Source of the DNA: Lingula anatina
Taxonomy: Eukaryota; Brachiopoda; Lingulata; Lingulida; Lingulidae
Assembly (NCBI RefSeq): GCF_001039355.2
Contig: NW_019773625.1
Span: forward strand, 406,876 to 439,761
DNA length: 32,886 nt
Reading direction: 5' to 3'
Both the position numbers and the translations under genes were made by a program. Positions 1 to 12,598 of this stretch are shown one piece after another. How positions within the stretch are numbered: position 1 is the stretch's first letter; each line of letters opens with the position of its first letter. The notes below the pieces were generated by a model, which saw nothing but the letters and a program-made list of their open reading frames with translations, had not been told where the DNA came from and searched no databases.

Positions 1-57
1 GCCCTTATAGCAAACCCTTTTCTATAGATCTTCAAGATTTGTAACTCAAGCCACCTT

Positions 58-71
58 CCCCCCCCCCCCCC
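58..71. repeat. Poly-C tract (14)
   Basis: An uninterrupted run of 14 C, the first of several long G/C homopolymers in an otherwise AT-rich window. Confidence 0.95.
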
Positions 72-485
72 GCAACCTCCACTTGATTTACTCACATGAA
101 ACTCTATGAATATAAGGCTGTGTAATCTGTCCTCTTCAGTTGAGTGATCTCCATGACATCCCCTGATATGAGGTGAATGTGTGTTCAAGTAGGAAACCTT
201 TTAAGCCCCCCCTGACCTTTCTTTATAATGGGTCTGGGAATGTCAGAATACTCTGGGAAGGAGAAAAAAGTGTCCAGACTTTTCAGAACACTTTGATAGT
301 TAATTATAGTTCTAAAAAGCCTCAACACGTAGCCTTAATGGTGTGTATTATCACAAAGGTTGAAAATAGAAACTGCCAAATTGTTCAAACCTCTTGAACC
401 TATTTTTGAGCTTCACAATTGGAGAGAGTGTGTGGTATCAGGCAAAAGTTTTGGCTGGACTGATGCTCTTTTACTTTTCTAACTG

Positions 486-489
<4 letters not shown>

Positions 490-518
<29 letters not shown>
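490..518. repeat. Poly-T tract (29)
   Basis: A run of 29 T. It could be the A-tail of a minus-strand retroposon, but no polyadenylation signal or recognisable body follows on that strand. Confidence 0.95.
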
Positions 519-1080
519 GTTGAATAACTATTTCTTTCACTGTTCAAATCTTAGGTGCTGGTTCCATTTAAATGAATAGATAAAAACAAATTAAGTCTAA
601 CATCAAGTACATGAAAATGATAAGGCCTATCAAATGTGTGAAATTTCAGCCCTTCCCTGACCCCTATTCCCTCAGGAATCTTTATCTCTGATAAATATAT
701 GATAAGCACACATCTGAGGCATATTTCATAGTAAGTCAAGAAAGCTGAAGAGCAAAATTTTTGTTTACATATGAATAATAATTGCACTACTAGTATTTCA
801 TGTTCCATATTCAGACCAGACAGTCAACTCTGTCTGACTGGGAGTCATTAAATCTCAAACAGTTTGACCAGTAAGTTTGCTTATTGACTGAGCTTGTTGT
901 AATGCAATTGGTGTATCTTTCATTGTGCAAACGCGCCAGATCATTCTCCCAGAAGAAGTGCAATCAAGAGTGCTCTGTGTGAATGGGTGGAAATACCACC
1001 CTGGCCATACACAGATACCAGTGAATGAACCTGTCCTGAGAAGACTATACAGACACAGGAGGAGCTTGGCAAACAAGAAA

Positions 1081-1290
1081 TTGGAGAAAAACACTTGAAA
1101 TTTGAGATCTTTTCTGTGCCATCTTGGCCAGATGTGGCCATTACTGTCTTTAACAGAGATCTGGTTCTTTGTAAGAAGGTGGTTGGGGGGGGGGGGGGGG
1201 GTTATTTGCTGTAATTAAGAAATCATTTGGAAAATATTTAAAACTTGAGGTCTGATCTGTGCCAGATTGGCCAGATGTGACCAGTTTCAA
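1081..1290. repeat. Imperfect direct duplication, offset 143 bp
   Basis: About 60 bases around 1095-1142 recur around 1235-1285. The clearest shared blocks are ctgtgcca, ttggccagatgtg and cttgaaatttgag/cttgaggtc. Between the copies lies a run of 17 G. The offset is not a multiple of three, so the similar minus-strand translations of both copies do not indicate a coding repeat. Confidence 0.65.
1185..1201. repeat. Poly-G tract (17)
   Basis: A run of 17 G between the two copies of the duplication at 1081-1290. Confidence 0.95.
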
Positions 1291-1900
1291 CTCCAATAAT
1301 TTGGTCTTTTGAAAGAGGAAGTAAGAAAAGGGGACTATTGACAAAGTTTTTAATTTCAGAAAAATGCTTTGATTCAAGAATTTGTACCATCTTGTGATTT
1401 TGACATGTTATTGTAAACCAATTGATGAATGCCAGAATTGGATTAAAGATATTTATGGATTTTATTTAAACTCCAAAATTTAGAAAACGTATTGAAACTT
1501 GAAAAAACTATCTGAAGTCACATTCAAAATTGATCAATATTTCAATGTATTGACTGCTATAAATAGTTAAAATACAAATGATATTTCAGTCAAGTCAGTT
1601 TTGATTAATCACTTGGTATAAAGTTCTAAAAACTTATTTCCTGAGCACCTTTGAACATTAAGTTCATGGGGTGCATTTTTAATCTGTGGCCCTGGTTTGT
1701 GTAACCTGACAACTGTAGTAAAGTATGAATGAGAAAAACCTTCAAGTGCTGAATAGAAATAACTTCCCTTTTTTATCAAATCTCTTTTGCACGTGAAAAG
1801 CATGGAGAGCTTTGCACTTCCTGTGCTACATCTGGGGAATGTGACACTGATTTGGGGTACTTTACAAATATGATAATCTCTTTAAGGTGGTGTCTGGGGT

Positions 1901-1914
1901 GGGGGGGGGGGGGG
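1901..1914. repeat. Poly-G tract (14)
   Basis: A run of 14 G preceded by ggtgtctggggt. Confidence 0.95.
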
Positions 1915-2885
1915 TAACCTAATACAGTAATTCCTTAGGTGTGAGAAGGGATCACTTTTTGTAATATCTTACTTTTTTAAGATTTGTCATTTTCTGTCAT
2001 GACAATGCACTTTCTGACAGTAAATCAGCTTTGACTCAAACTTTGTGAATTAACATTTTAGATATAATATTACAAAGAAATTATATTGTAAAGAAATTAT
2101 TCTTTCTGGTTGTTTTGAATTTATTGAGTAATTTTTATATTCCCTGAGTGTAAAGAACTTTTAATTGAAATATTTGTTTTATTTTGGTTTTCATTTTAGC
2201 AATAAACATGAAATGAAAATAAAATCCAATTGTTCTTGTTATAACATAATATTTTTTAAAGAAACAAATTGGTTTATGTGTGCACAATCTATGATTTGGA
2301 TCAAAGAAAATTGTTAAAAGGAAAGATTATTATTTTCTTCTACGAAATCTTGGCTGTTCTGGTGACGACATTGTGTCAAGCTTTCAGATTTTGATTTAAA
2401 ATGCGAATAGTTTGTGATCCATATAATGATTACTTTATCACAATTATATTTGTCTATTTGGTAAAGTGATATGCTAACTATGAAATTTATAACTATGTTT
2501 GCACAAATAAGCGAAAAGATTAAAAATGCTTTAAAAGATTGCCATCAGTTCCAGCACATGTACATGAGCATGTGTTTCTACCTTAGCAATATAAGATAAT
2601 TTGATCAATTGAGAACCACTGATCCAAGAGAAAATTTGGATGGGGCAGCTGACCAAAATGACTGTATGTATTTTTAAAGAACTGCTGAACCAGTGTGGCC
2701 CTTCATTACTTAAAGTGGACAGTTGTTGTCAAAGGCAGTGCATATCACAATCTACAAAATACCAATCAGATGGCATTGAAATTACCATTCCATGAAGGGA
2801 AGGATAGAAGGCAGCTGAGTTTATATTTGGTATGTGATTGTGGATGTAGGGAAATCCAAGAAGCTAAGGGTTTAACCCCTCTCCT

Positions 2886-2909
2886 CCCCCCCCCCTTAAA
2901 AAAAAAAAA
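2886..2909. repeat. C10-TT-A12 tract
   Basis: Ten C, two T and twelve A in succession. Similar compound homopolymers recur at 7671-7695. Confidence 0.93.
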
Positions 2910-4699
2910 CACTCCACCGCATGTCATCTATTTTGGGACCATGAGAAAAGTTTTTGGTCCTGTATCCTCTCCAGGTGTCAGACGTCACAGGGATGTCATT
3001 TTGTTTGAAAATTTTGTCAGTTATGTATAACTCATTGAGAAAAAGACAAAAGAAAATGACAAAACTATTACCTTTATAACTGTAGCTTTTTATTACTGAA
3101 GCAAAGTGCAGCAATGAGTAAAAATAGTACCGGTTTATATCAGTCCTTTTATCAAAGATCTTCCTCAGTTATTTTCAAGTGCCTATTAATAATCTCCATT
3201 TGCTATTGTCTAGTATTTCAGTACTCAGATAATCTTACAGTGGCTTACGTCAACAGCGACAAAGTTCATTCTGGGTGTTGCTTTTGAATGAAAACATTAT
3301 CAGGGGTTTCGGCTTGATGGTGTTAAGATAAAAACTTTTAAACATGACCTTAGTAAACTCTGTTGCAAAGCTTGAAATGTTCTTGCTACTGTGCACTCGA
3401 GAGGCCAGTACGTCTGTCTGCCAGCCTGCAAACCTCTTCCTGTAATGCAGATCAGTTGCAAAGTTTTTCTTTATTTTATAGCAGAAATTATAGATTAGTG
3501 AAATAAAAATATAATCATAGATAAAATTATGTCTGAAAAGCATTTGCACCACCCATTGAGAACATAGTAGTTTTAACTACAATGTACTACTACTAAAAAG
3601 TAAATAAAAATAACAGTGATATATGTATCCTTTTCCTCACATGTCTTTGGCAGCCTCAGTAGGAAATGTATGACATATTTTATTTCTTTATCGGAAATGT
3701 TTTCATGCTCAGAGATGGGTACCTGAGCAATCCAAGTGGTGCGAATGTTCACAAAACTCTTTGTCCCGTTCTGAGGCAGACTCCGTGGATAGCATCAGGT
3801 TTTTTTTCCTTCACGCTCCTAGCCAGAAAACACCTTCAAAGCCCATTTTGTGGCACACTGTAGGCATTTTCAAAGGCTTCTCTTATGCTGCAAAGCACAT
3901 TAAAGAAATAAATGAAACACAGTTTGTGTCTAATGGCTTCCTGCATAGCCAGCTACCACCCCTTGAAGTCAAATGGATCGACTTAGGAAGCAAGTACAAA
4001 AATGTACAAAACTTAAACAAAGAACTGTTTTTGTTTGTTTGTTTGTATTTAAAAAATGATTCGTATCTTTTTGTTAAAGTGTCTGCTAATAAATCAAGTC
4101 TGTTTTGCATTTAATAAATTATTTTGCAAATTTCATCAGGCGGTGTGACATCTTAAAAGAATGTTACAAGCAGTATGAATGGATATGGACATTCTGAAAC
4201 TCACCCTTCACCCCTCTTTTTTGTGGAAATGGGCAAGTCCCAGATTAACAGAAAGAGTGTGAGTGGCCATTTGTTGAGCCCTGTAACCTAATCCCTGTCC
4301 CAGAGTGCAGTAAAATATTGTGCTCAGTCTCTCCTGACACTCTGGCTCACTGGAGCTAGCCTTACACCAGCTCTGACAGTCTGGTTACATGCACGCTGGT
4401 AGAGCTGAGTTTGCAGATATTTAAATCTCTTTTCCAAAACGTTTTTTGGCAAACTTTGTATGAAACTCCTTGCCAGGAAATCTTGTAAAGTAGTTTTACA
4501 CCACAATGAAGGAGCTGAAACTACTTTAACTTCAAGTTAGGATTTAAAGATTACTGCAGATTTCAGAGTGTGTGTTTGTTGAGGAAAATTTTTCTTACAT
4601 TTGGTTCAAATTTTCTGCATTTGATGCAAGAGGTGAACACATAAGGAGGAGAAAGTTTGTGATTTTAAGGCCAGACTGCTGAAGCAGATTCAAGAAACT

Positions 4700-4991
4700 A
4701 TGGAGCCTTGGGCAGAGATGAGGTTCCTAAGAATAAATAATGCTAAACTTTTCATCACAATTTTGCTCAGTTTTAGCCTGACTGTAAATGTGCAGGGACA
4801 ACCGCTAGCTCTTAGGGAAGAGGACATACCCCAGGGTGCAGCCTCATTGGCCTTCGTCTTTGACATTACGGGTTCCATGTACGATGATTTAGTTCAAGTG
4901 ATAGAGGGAGCAGCAAAGATTCTGGCTACAACGAAAGCAAGAAGAGAGAAGCCTCTGTACAACTATGTTCTGGTTCCATTTCATGATCCTG
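4700..4991 (+). CDS. HMCN1: Hemicentin exon 1: signal peptide and start of VWA
   Basis: The exon starts at ATG 4700, which has A at -3 and G at +4. A second in-frame ATG at 4718 (residue 7) would give a more typical signal peptide, MRFLRINN followed by a hydrophobic core at about residues 17-31. Cleavage is likely near VQG-QP (33/34). Residues 50-97 hold the first VWA strand and MIDAS loop, [14 protein letters not shown], then the helix [13 protein letters not shown] and strand [10 protein letters not shown]. Donor G|gtaagt lies at 4992, so the intron is phase 1, and the split codon becomes Asp98 with exon 2. Which ATG is used cannot be told from the sequence. Confidence 0.93.
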
Positions 4992-7900
4992 GTAAGTTTT
5001 GATTTAAATTATTTAATTTAATTTCTAAGGTTTTTCTTTTTTTAATTTTTTTCAATGATCTTTTAAGTTGTTGATATCAATCCCTGTTGAAAGTGTTCAA
5101 GTCTATTATTTAGCACTCATTATATGAAAATAATGTTGGGCAATTCTATTTTTAATCATGAATGAAGGATGCAACCTCTTTTGTGAGCATTCATTATTGT
5201 GTGTGTTTATAAAACTTCATCAGAAAGTATTAGCCTATATGTTAGCTTATGCTTCTATGGGGTACTTTACTCAGAAATATATCAAACTTCACTCCTTTGT
5301 AGTACACAACCCATCACTTTGCAAGTTGTACAACTTTTGAACTTGTTTTTTTACAGAGGCTCATGTCTGTCACTGCTTTTGTAAAGTTCAGTTCATCTGA
5401 CATGTGTTTTTGCACTTGGCAATTTAAAAGGTATCAGAGGACCTTTGAAATCCCAACTCTAGAACTGTCTTCACTGCACAACCGGTTATGATGGAGCCCG
5501 TTATGATGGACCCGGGCAGCCAGTCAGTTGTGAGTTCTGCCAGTGACGAACTGTAACTGATGGCAGATGTAAAACAGACTGCAAGCATTTCAAATGGATG
5601 CTTGGTTAAACAGTTACATTCTTTACACTTCATGCTTTACCAGGAGAGATAAAAACTTAAGCTCGTGAGATATGTTGCAAACAGGATCAGGTAGAACATT
5701 GGGGAAGCTTCTGTTTATAAATAATACAAGACCAGCTCCTGTAAGTTTTTATTCATGTAAGTTTATTAGCCCTTAGCAGTGGCAAGATTACCCAGCTGTT
5801 TCAGTGAATTTCTCCACAGAAGTGTTTTCCACATTTCCCAGTTCAATTTCTTTTCCTTCTCATTGCTTCTGGATTCAAACACACTTCCTATGAATAGAAT
5901 GTTTTTAGGTTGCAATTGTTAATCATTTTTGAGACATGATGGTTTCATACAATTTATTTATTTGTTTTGTCATAATATTTCTAAAAAGTCAGTAGAAAAG
6001 TTCTTCCCATCAAGATTCCTATCTCTGCTCCTTAAAAGAAGCACACTTGCCAGTAGGGAGATCCCCATGCTGCTGCAAAGTGACAAAGTGAGTCAAAAGT
6101 GCAAATTGAATTAATTTGATTGCTGCATTGGGTCCTTGAAAAGTCGAACTCCTCAAAGATTTCTCATCAAAATGCCTAATAACCCTCCCTGGAAACAACA
6201 CACTTCCTGTGGCGAGGCCAGCACAGCCAATGGCTGTTGGGTTCAACCACTTGTTCCTGCTGTGCCGTGTATCCCTGGAGAATTGTTTTGACTAACTAGT
6301 CCAACACAGCTGGCTTTCTTTGCTCCTGTCAGTTTCCATCAAATTTGTAACTAACCTCTCAGACTGTTACAAGAAGCTTTTCCACATTCATTCCCAGAAA
6401 AAGGAAAAAAAGAGAATTCAATTGCAATCCCATACTTTTAAATCTCTCTCTCTCTCTCTCTCAGATTGTCAGAATCACTTTAAATAATTCAAACACAGTT
6501 TTCACGATAGACAAGGGATCCTCTGAACCTTATGGAACAGATCATAGATAATAAGTGAAGATGTACTGTCTCTCTTGCAAATTAAGCTGTCATCTTCCAA
6601 ACTGAGCTGTCTTTCAAGCTGGTTATCAGCCAAGGGGGGATTACAAGTGTTATGGCGTGTAAATGCATCATGTGTAATGCTTCAGCTAATTAACAGTAAA
6701 TAGAATCTGTATGATCCGCTGAATAACTGTGTTAGTTTATTGATTTTAATGATGCAAGTGTCTATCATTTAGGCCAAGGGGAATTATGTAGTGGACTATC
6801 TTGGTGGGGAAGGGGAGCCTACATACTTTAGATAAAAATCTTAAAATTGGACGGAAAATGTTTGGCATTTCTGTCTTTTTATGGTTTACGGAATTTTCAG
6901 TCATGATTTAGTAAAACTGTTTGCACTGATTGTTTGGAATTCATAAATGTTTTTTATTTGATGTTTCAATTGCAAAGAATATTGGATATGTTATAATAAT
7001 TCTATATTTGATTGACTAGTACATATGCAAGATATATCACTTGTTTTAGAACAATTAAATTTGGTCGGTAATTGAAGCAGACTGATTTTTTTGTAACAAT
7101 GCCTAGTTGAAATTGATGATGATGTCAACAAAGCGAGGATTGTAGGTAGGAGTTATGTGAAAAAAAAAACTTGGGAAATTTTAACTTAAAACAAATGTCA
7201 TGGCTGCTTTGATTTTCTGAGGTTGATACAACATATTAAACATTCAACATTCTTATAATTTTGTTGTACTTCCCTCAAGGATAAAAAATACCATATACTT
7301 ATTATCTTTTATAACTCGGGTCTTCCACACTTTCAGTCAGTTTTTGATGACTTCACTTAATATGTATTAGCTAGTATGGTTACAATTTCTTATCATAGGA
7401 AGCCACTCCAATCCCTGTGCTGTCCCACTTAACACCCATTTTAAAAATTCTTGCATGGCTAGATTGGCTTCATGTGGCTAAAAGTTATGATCATTGTAGA
7501 GGTAATACTACAGCCTGTGATAGAATATCACAGCTTCAGTTTCTTAAGTCTCTCTGGACATAAGTCTTGTTTATAATTGGATTACATTAGACCAAAAATC
7601 TCAGGCACAATGAAGGTTTTTTTGTTATTTGGTCATCTGAGTCTAAGTTTTAGTTTGTTTTGTTGTGAACTTTTTTTTTTTTTTGGGGGGGGGGGCAGGA
7701 GGGGAGGGAATAGAATTCACCCACAGCATTTGCTGCACATAAAAGTGAGACAAAATCCCAAAAAATTATTGATGTGCACAGTGATTTTCTGACAACAATT
7801 TTATCATTGTAGTTGTTTGAAGTTATTATAAAGTTTAAACTATCTGATGTCTACACAATATTTTTCCTGATGATGAGAATGAGACCAAAAACTCTGAGCT

Positions 7901-10900
7901 AGGCATCAGAAAAACTGTATAGAAGTCAAATGACTTAAACTTTAGGATAAGTTTACAGCCATTATTCAAGTCAAACCATCTTACTGTTGTATTTTGCAAT
8001 GGGGATCATGCTATTAAGTTAGCTTCTTAAGACTCCCAGTAAACACTAAGTGTGTAAAAAAATTACTTCTGACGTTTCGGTGGCACATGTTGAAAGCAAG
8101 AGTTAAAGCAGGAAACTTTCAGACCACTTCCTGTGAGAACTTTTTTCATGTAAAATTAAATTGACAGAAATGTTTTACTAAGATCCCAAGTGGATGCTTC
8201 TTTTTTTTTTTTATTTCAAGGCAGCTTTATGATATGATGTTACTTTATATGGCAAATACATGGTCTGAGGCCTTTTATATGCAGAAGAATACAATTAAGA
8301 AAATTTACACAGTTTTGTTTTAAGAGATGTTGCCTAAACAATATATAATCACAGATATCGGTATCATATGTGACAAAAACCGGCTAGCATGCTCAATCTG
8401 GAATATTCATGATTTTAGCAAGTGCTGCTCCTTTCATGTGGTTTCTATGCCTCCTCAGAATCCAGACACAATCATGCCCAGTAGTGCAGACCACACATAA
8501 GTAATGAAGCTTCTTGTCCACACAGATTACCATGATGGAAAAAAGATTGGAAGGTTTCAACCCCTGTAAAATAGAGGGGTTACATTCTCTGTGATGATTT
8601 GACATGTAAGTCCTGGAGAGTTCATATTTGAAGTTTTCAATCCACATAAAAGAGAGGGGGTTACATTCTCGGTGATAATTTGACATGTTAGCCTTGGAGA
8701 GTGGTTGGGTTTTCTGGGTAATGTTACCATAGTAGAATGGCACGGTTGTTGGGGGGGGGGGGGGGGGGCAAATAAACTGGTACAAGCAATTTTTATCAGA
8801 ATTTAAATTTGTTTCATTGTTGAGGTGTTTGTATGAAACCATTAATGGCTCCTCCAATAATAACCTCACTCATCTTATTCACAGCTTCTTGCAACCATTC
8901 ATTTGGGAAAAATTATGTATCATTCTTGTTTGGTTTGCTGTTCTGATATTTCAACCAACATCTGGATGATTGTTTTGACCTTGGTTTTTTACTATTTCTT
9001 GCTGCTTCTGTGTTTCTGAAATCAGCTGTCAGAGAAATTCATCTCTTACATTCATAAAGCCAAATGCTAATGAATAAAAAAGATTTCAGTCACAGTATTT
9101 GTTACACCAAGTTCTAATGAGGTAAGAAAAAATATAGCAGTGATGTATGTGAAGCCAAACCTCTACTGTGAATAAAAAATTCAGCTGGTTTTGATAAAGT
9201 AAAGACTTATCATGGCTGTGTCCATCATCATGGCAGTAATGAATTGACCACTAAGTCACCTGTGGTGCTGGTGATATGTAGCTTCCTCCATATGGTAATA
9301 TACTAAGGGACTTATGTAGTGGTCAGTGCAGCCACTGTTAACCTAAACTTGTGTCCAGACAGGGGCCTGTCTGCAGTTATAATGGACCTAGCTAAGACTG
9401 GGTTCCCATGCCTAGATCGATCCAACAGGATTGGTCTAACTCCATGGAGATTCACGCTAAATTGCTGTCAAATTAACCAGCTATAATGTCTGTCACGCTT
9501 ACCCAATCAGCTAGGGGGTAATTAACTTTCGTGCATGCTTGACCTTCAGTAGATAATTACCCCCTTACAGCTTTAGTAGGCGTGACAGACATTTAAGCTG
9601 CTTAAGTTGATAGCAGTTTAGTGAGAATCACCATGGAGATAGATCTATCCAAAGTTAGTACTAGAACGAAAGTCTCTGGGAATGGTCTCTAAGACCCCAT
9701 TTCCAGAGATTAGATCGACCTAACTCCCTGGGGGTTCATGCTAAATAGCTGTCAGCCAGGTGGACACGAAAGTTAATTACCCCCTTACAGCTTGTAGTAG
9801 GCGGGACGGACATTTAAGCCGGATTATCTGACAGTAATCTAGTGAGACTCCCCGCAGAGATAGATCGATCTAAAAGCTCTGGGAATACAGCCTATGACTG
9901 CAAAAAGACCTTATTTTATGGGCATGGCTTAGACTGCTAAAACAGTTTTTGGGCCTAGTTAAGATTGCTAAAAGACTTAAGTTTATGGGCTTACTGGTAG
10001 CTTAGACCTTAGCTTAGACCTAAAATTATAGACCTAGCAGGCCCGTAGCCATCAATTTCAAAAGGGGGGTTCTTTTTCTGAAAAAGTGGACCTTTTTCAA
10101 TAAAAACTTCATGAACCTAGATCAAATTTTACCCAGAGTGGACTTTTTCCCACCAAAAGGGGTGGTTCTTTCGAACCCTCCGAACCCCCGGCTACGGGCC
10201 TGCCTAGCTAAGAATGCTAAAAGACCTTGGTTGGGGCCCCAGGCCTTCCCAACTATCAGACACAGCACCGAAGGATCCAAAATTCAGCGGTAGATTGGAT
10301 CACACTGCCAGTTTTCAAAGTGGCCAGAGGTATTCTGGGATGGGTTTTACAACCACTGGTTTAATTAATGTCAGAGTAGGATGAAGTTTTGGTCAAACAG
10401 ATTTCATAAGATGTAAATAAGTACTGTCTTACTTTGATTGAAGTGTAACCCAGATGAAGCAGTGTTCATGCACTATACTGTGCTGCCTCAGAGATGTCCA
10501 AGCCAAGCCACGTGAGGCCAACAGTAAGAAGATAGAGAGTGCAGAGTAAACATAACAAGCACAACTAGACTGTAAATTTGCCAGAAGGCCCTTAATTTTT
10601 ACATTGAGTGGTAAACTGTAGTGATACAGTCTGTTGCAGTAAACTTTGAGAGGTGATTGGTCCTTACATGTAGTTACCATGCATCAGTTTGCTTTCTACT
10701 CTTTTGGTGGGTGTTAATTGGCCGTGTTAAGTGCAGGGAGAGGGGGGACTATGTTGCTCTGTTTAGGTGAGTATCTTACCTGATAACCAGGCTATTAAAT
10801 TGTCTGTCTTTTGGGGTGTACTGTTCCAGACTGCTTTGCTAAAGTATAATGCTTGATGTGAAAGACCCTGGGACTACTGTGCATATATTGCAAAACAAAG

Positions 10901-12553
10901 ATGGCAGCCAATGGCACACGCCATCACACCCTCTTCAGTGACAGAAGACCCTGATGTATTAACTGGATCCCTGGTGAATTAAGTAGAATGTGTGGTTATG
11001 CATTCGAGACATGAAATGATTTGAGTTCAAAGCCTGTCTGAACACTGCCTTACATGACTTATGTCAGTGTCTGGATAGAAACTGAGATTGGGGACACATC
11101 TAGGGCTGAAGTTATTTACCCAGGAAATACATCACATTCATGAAATGCTAGTGGCTACTGAAACATCCTGCTTTTTCTTTTTCTCCCTTTGTGAGTGTGT
11201 GTGGGGTGGGGGATGGATTGTGTATTTAACCAGGTCTCTACACCTTTTACATGCAGTGCAATGTTTAATTCCATGGGATGAAAGATTTTATAACATGCTT
11301 CTGATTTCTCGAATACTTTGATTTGTTATAGTTTTAAGAAAAGTGGTCATGTAAAAACATAGTCCACTTCCAGATGAATCATATACAATGTCCACTTCCA
11401 CTAAAGTGTTGATCCTAATTTTTTGTCTGTAGTGTTTCTTCTGAAGTACGGAAGCCTGAGATGTCCTAATAGATTTAGAATTAGGAAACAAAGTGAATCA
11501 CAAAGGAGAACGTCCTTGCGGAGTTAATGTTGTTCTGAAAAGATTGTTTGCACAAGTGTTGTAGTTCCTTTGCACATGTGCAGCAGAATGTCCTCAATAG
11601 TTATGGCGGGCCCCATTATAGTGTATTGAACAAGTTTGAGGTTCAGAGAGATATTATTGCACTTAATAGAAAATAGTTGATTGAGCCTTAAAAGGCATAT
11701 TTTGACATGCAAGCTATTTAAACTAGCTGTTTTTCTACAGAATACAATGTTACCACAAATGATACAAAAAAAAAGTATTTAAAGACCGAACTATTACATA
11801 AACTGTGTTACCACTATATGGATTGGCCATTGTGAGGGGTGGGGATGCATATACATGATGGTTTAGTAGTAAAGAGGTCCTTTAAGGGATTTACTGCAAG
11901 AATGGAAACTACATTGATAATAGTTTTTTTACATCCCTCTATCGAACACATGATATTTTTTGCCATTTTAGGTCATTGGCATATAGCCCCTGTTCAGGAC
12001 ATTTATTAGTTATATCAGAGGACGAAACCACTATACAGTAATAACTATTTGAATGCACTAGCCTCAAGAGAGTTAACAACAACAGCCAATTTAATTTGTC
12101 TGGAAATTATTGAGACTTACAAAAGATAACTTACATCAAAGACAGTTTTTGCTTTTTTCACCTAGAAAATTTACCACTTTTGAAGTTAGTTTGCAGTACA
12201 ATAGTGTGAAATATGAAGACAGCTGGGATGTTGCTGCTTTAATTAATGGTGGAAGCAAGTGGGATATACATTTAGAAATAAATACTAAACTTGGTACTTT
12301 TTTATCTGAAACCTGATTCCTTGCTCATTCAGTTGAAACTAAGGGTTTTAGCAAGCACTGTATGATGAAAATAGCTTGTCATGCTAAAAAAGCCCCCCAT
12401 ACTAAATCTGCCTTACAGAAGATCAAAAAAGATTCAGACTGAGTTTTGTCTTTACATTTTCAGGAATACTTAAAAAGAAAATTATGCATGGAAATTTTAA
12501 TGCTCTGATTTAAGTGAATGGATATAGAAGACATAATTGAATGTACCCCTACA

Positions 12554-12598
<45 letters not shown>

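Larger units (their letters stand above)
1..4699. other. Upstream region, no gene recognised
   Basis: No open frame here resembles a known protein; the longest ones start at non-ATG codons and look like chance. The stretch holds poly-C, poly-G and poly-T tracts and an imperfect duplication (listed separately). The hemicentin promoter and 5'UTR should lie in its right-hand end, but I see no TATA box at a plausible distance from 4700. A 7-codon upstream ORF (ATG 4624, TAA ending 4644) would lie in the 5'UTR if transcription starts before it. AATAAA hexamers occur (for example near 2200 and 4090) without a gene to attach them to. Confidence 0.5.
9387..10236 (+). repeat. 36-bp minisatellite interrupted by three inserted elements
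   Basis: Units begin cctag(c/t)taaga and continue with tgctaaaagacc and a ggg end. One is split into 9387-9394 and 9895-9922 (36 bp when joined). Others are 9923-9953, 9954-9989 (36 bp) and a degenerate 9990-10032. Another is split into 10033-10037 and 10208-10236 (34 bp). The splits coincide with the ends of the inserted elements at 9395-9688/9692-9891 and 10038-10202. No protein is encoded. Confidence 0.8.

Noticed and set aside
490-518. 29-T tract as the tail of a minus-strand retroposon
   Set aside because: No AATAAA, no body resembling a gene or SINE, and no flanking duplication were seen.
1556-1570. TATAAATAG as a TATA box
   Set aside because: It lies more than 3 kb upstream of the hemicentin start with no evidence for an exon nearby.
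3761-4114. 117-codon open frame upstream of hemicentin
   Set aside because: It begins at a TTG, lacks recognisable domains, and is overlapped by two other frames of similar quality.
11000-11060. gagttcaaagcc considered as a tRNA or SINE B box
   Set aside because: No matching A box at the right distance and no cloverleaf could be drawn.
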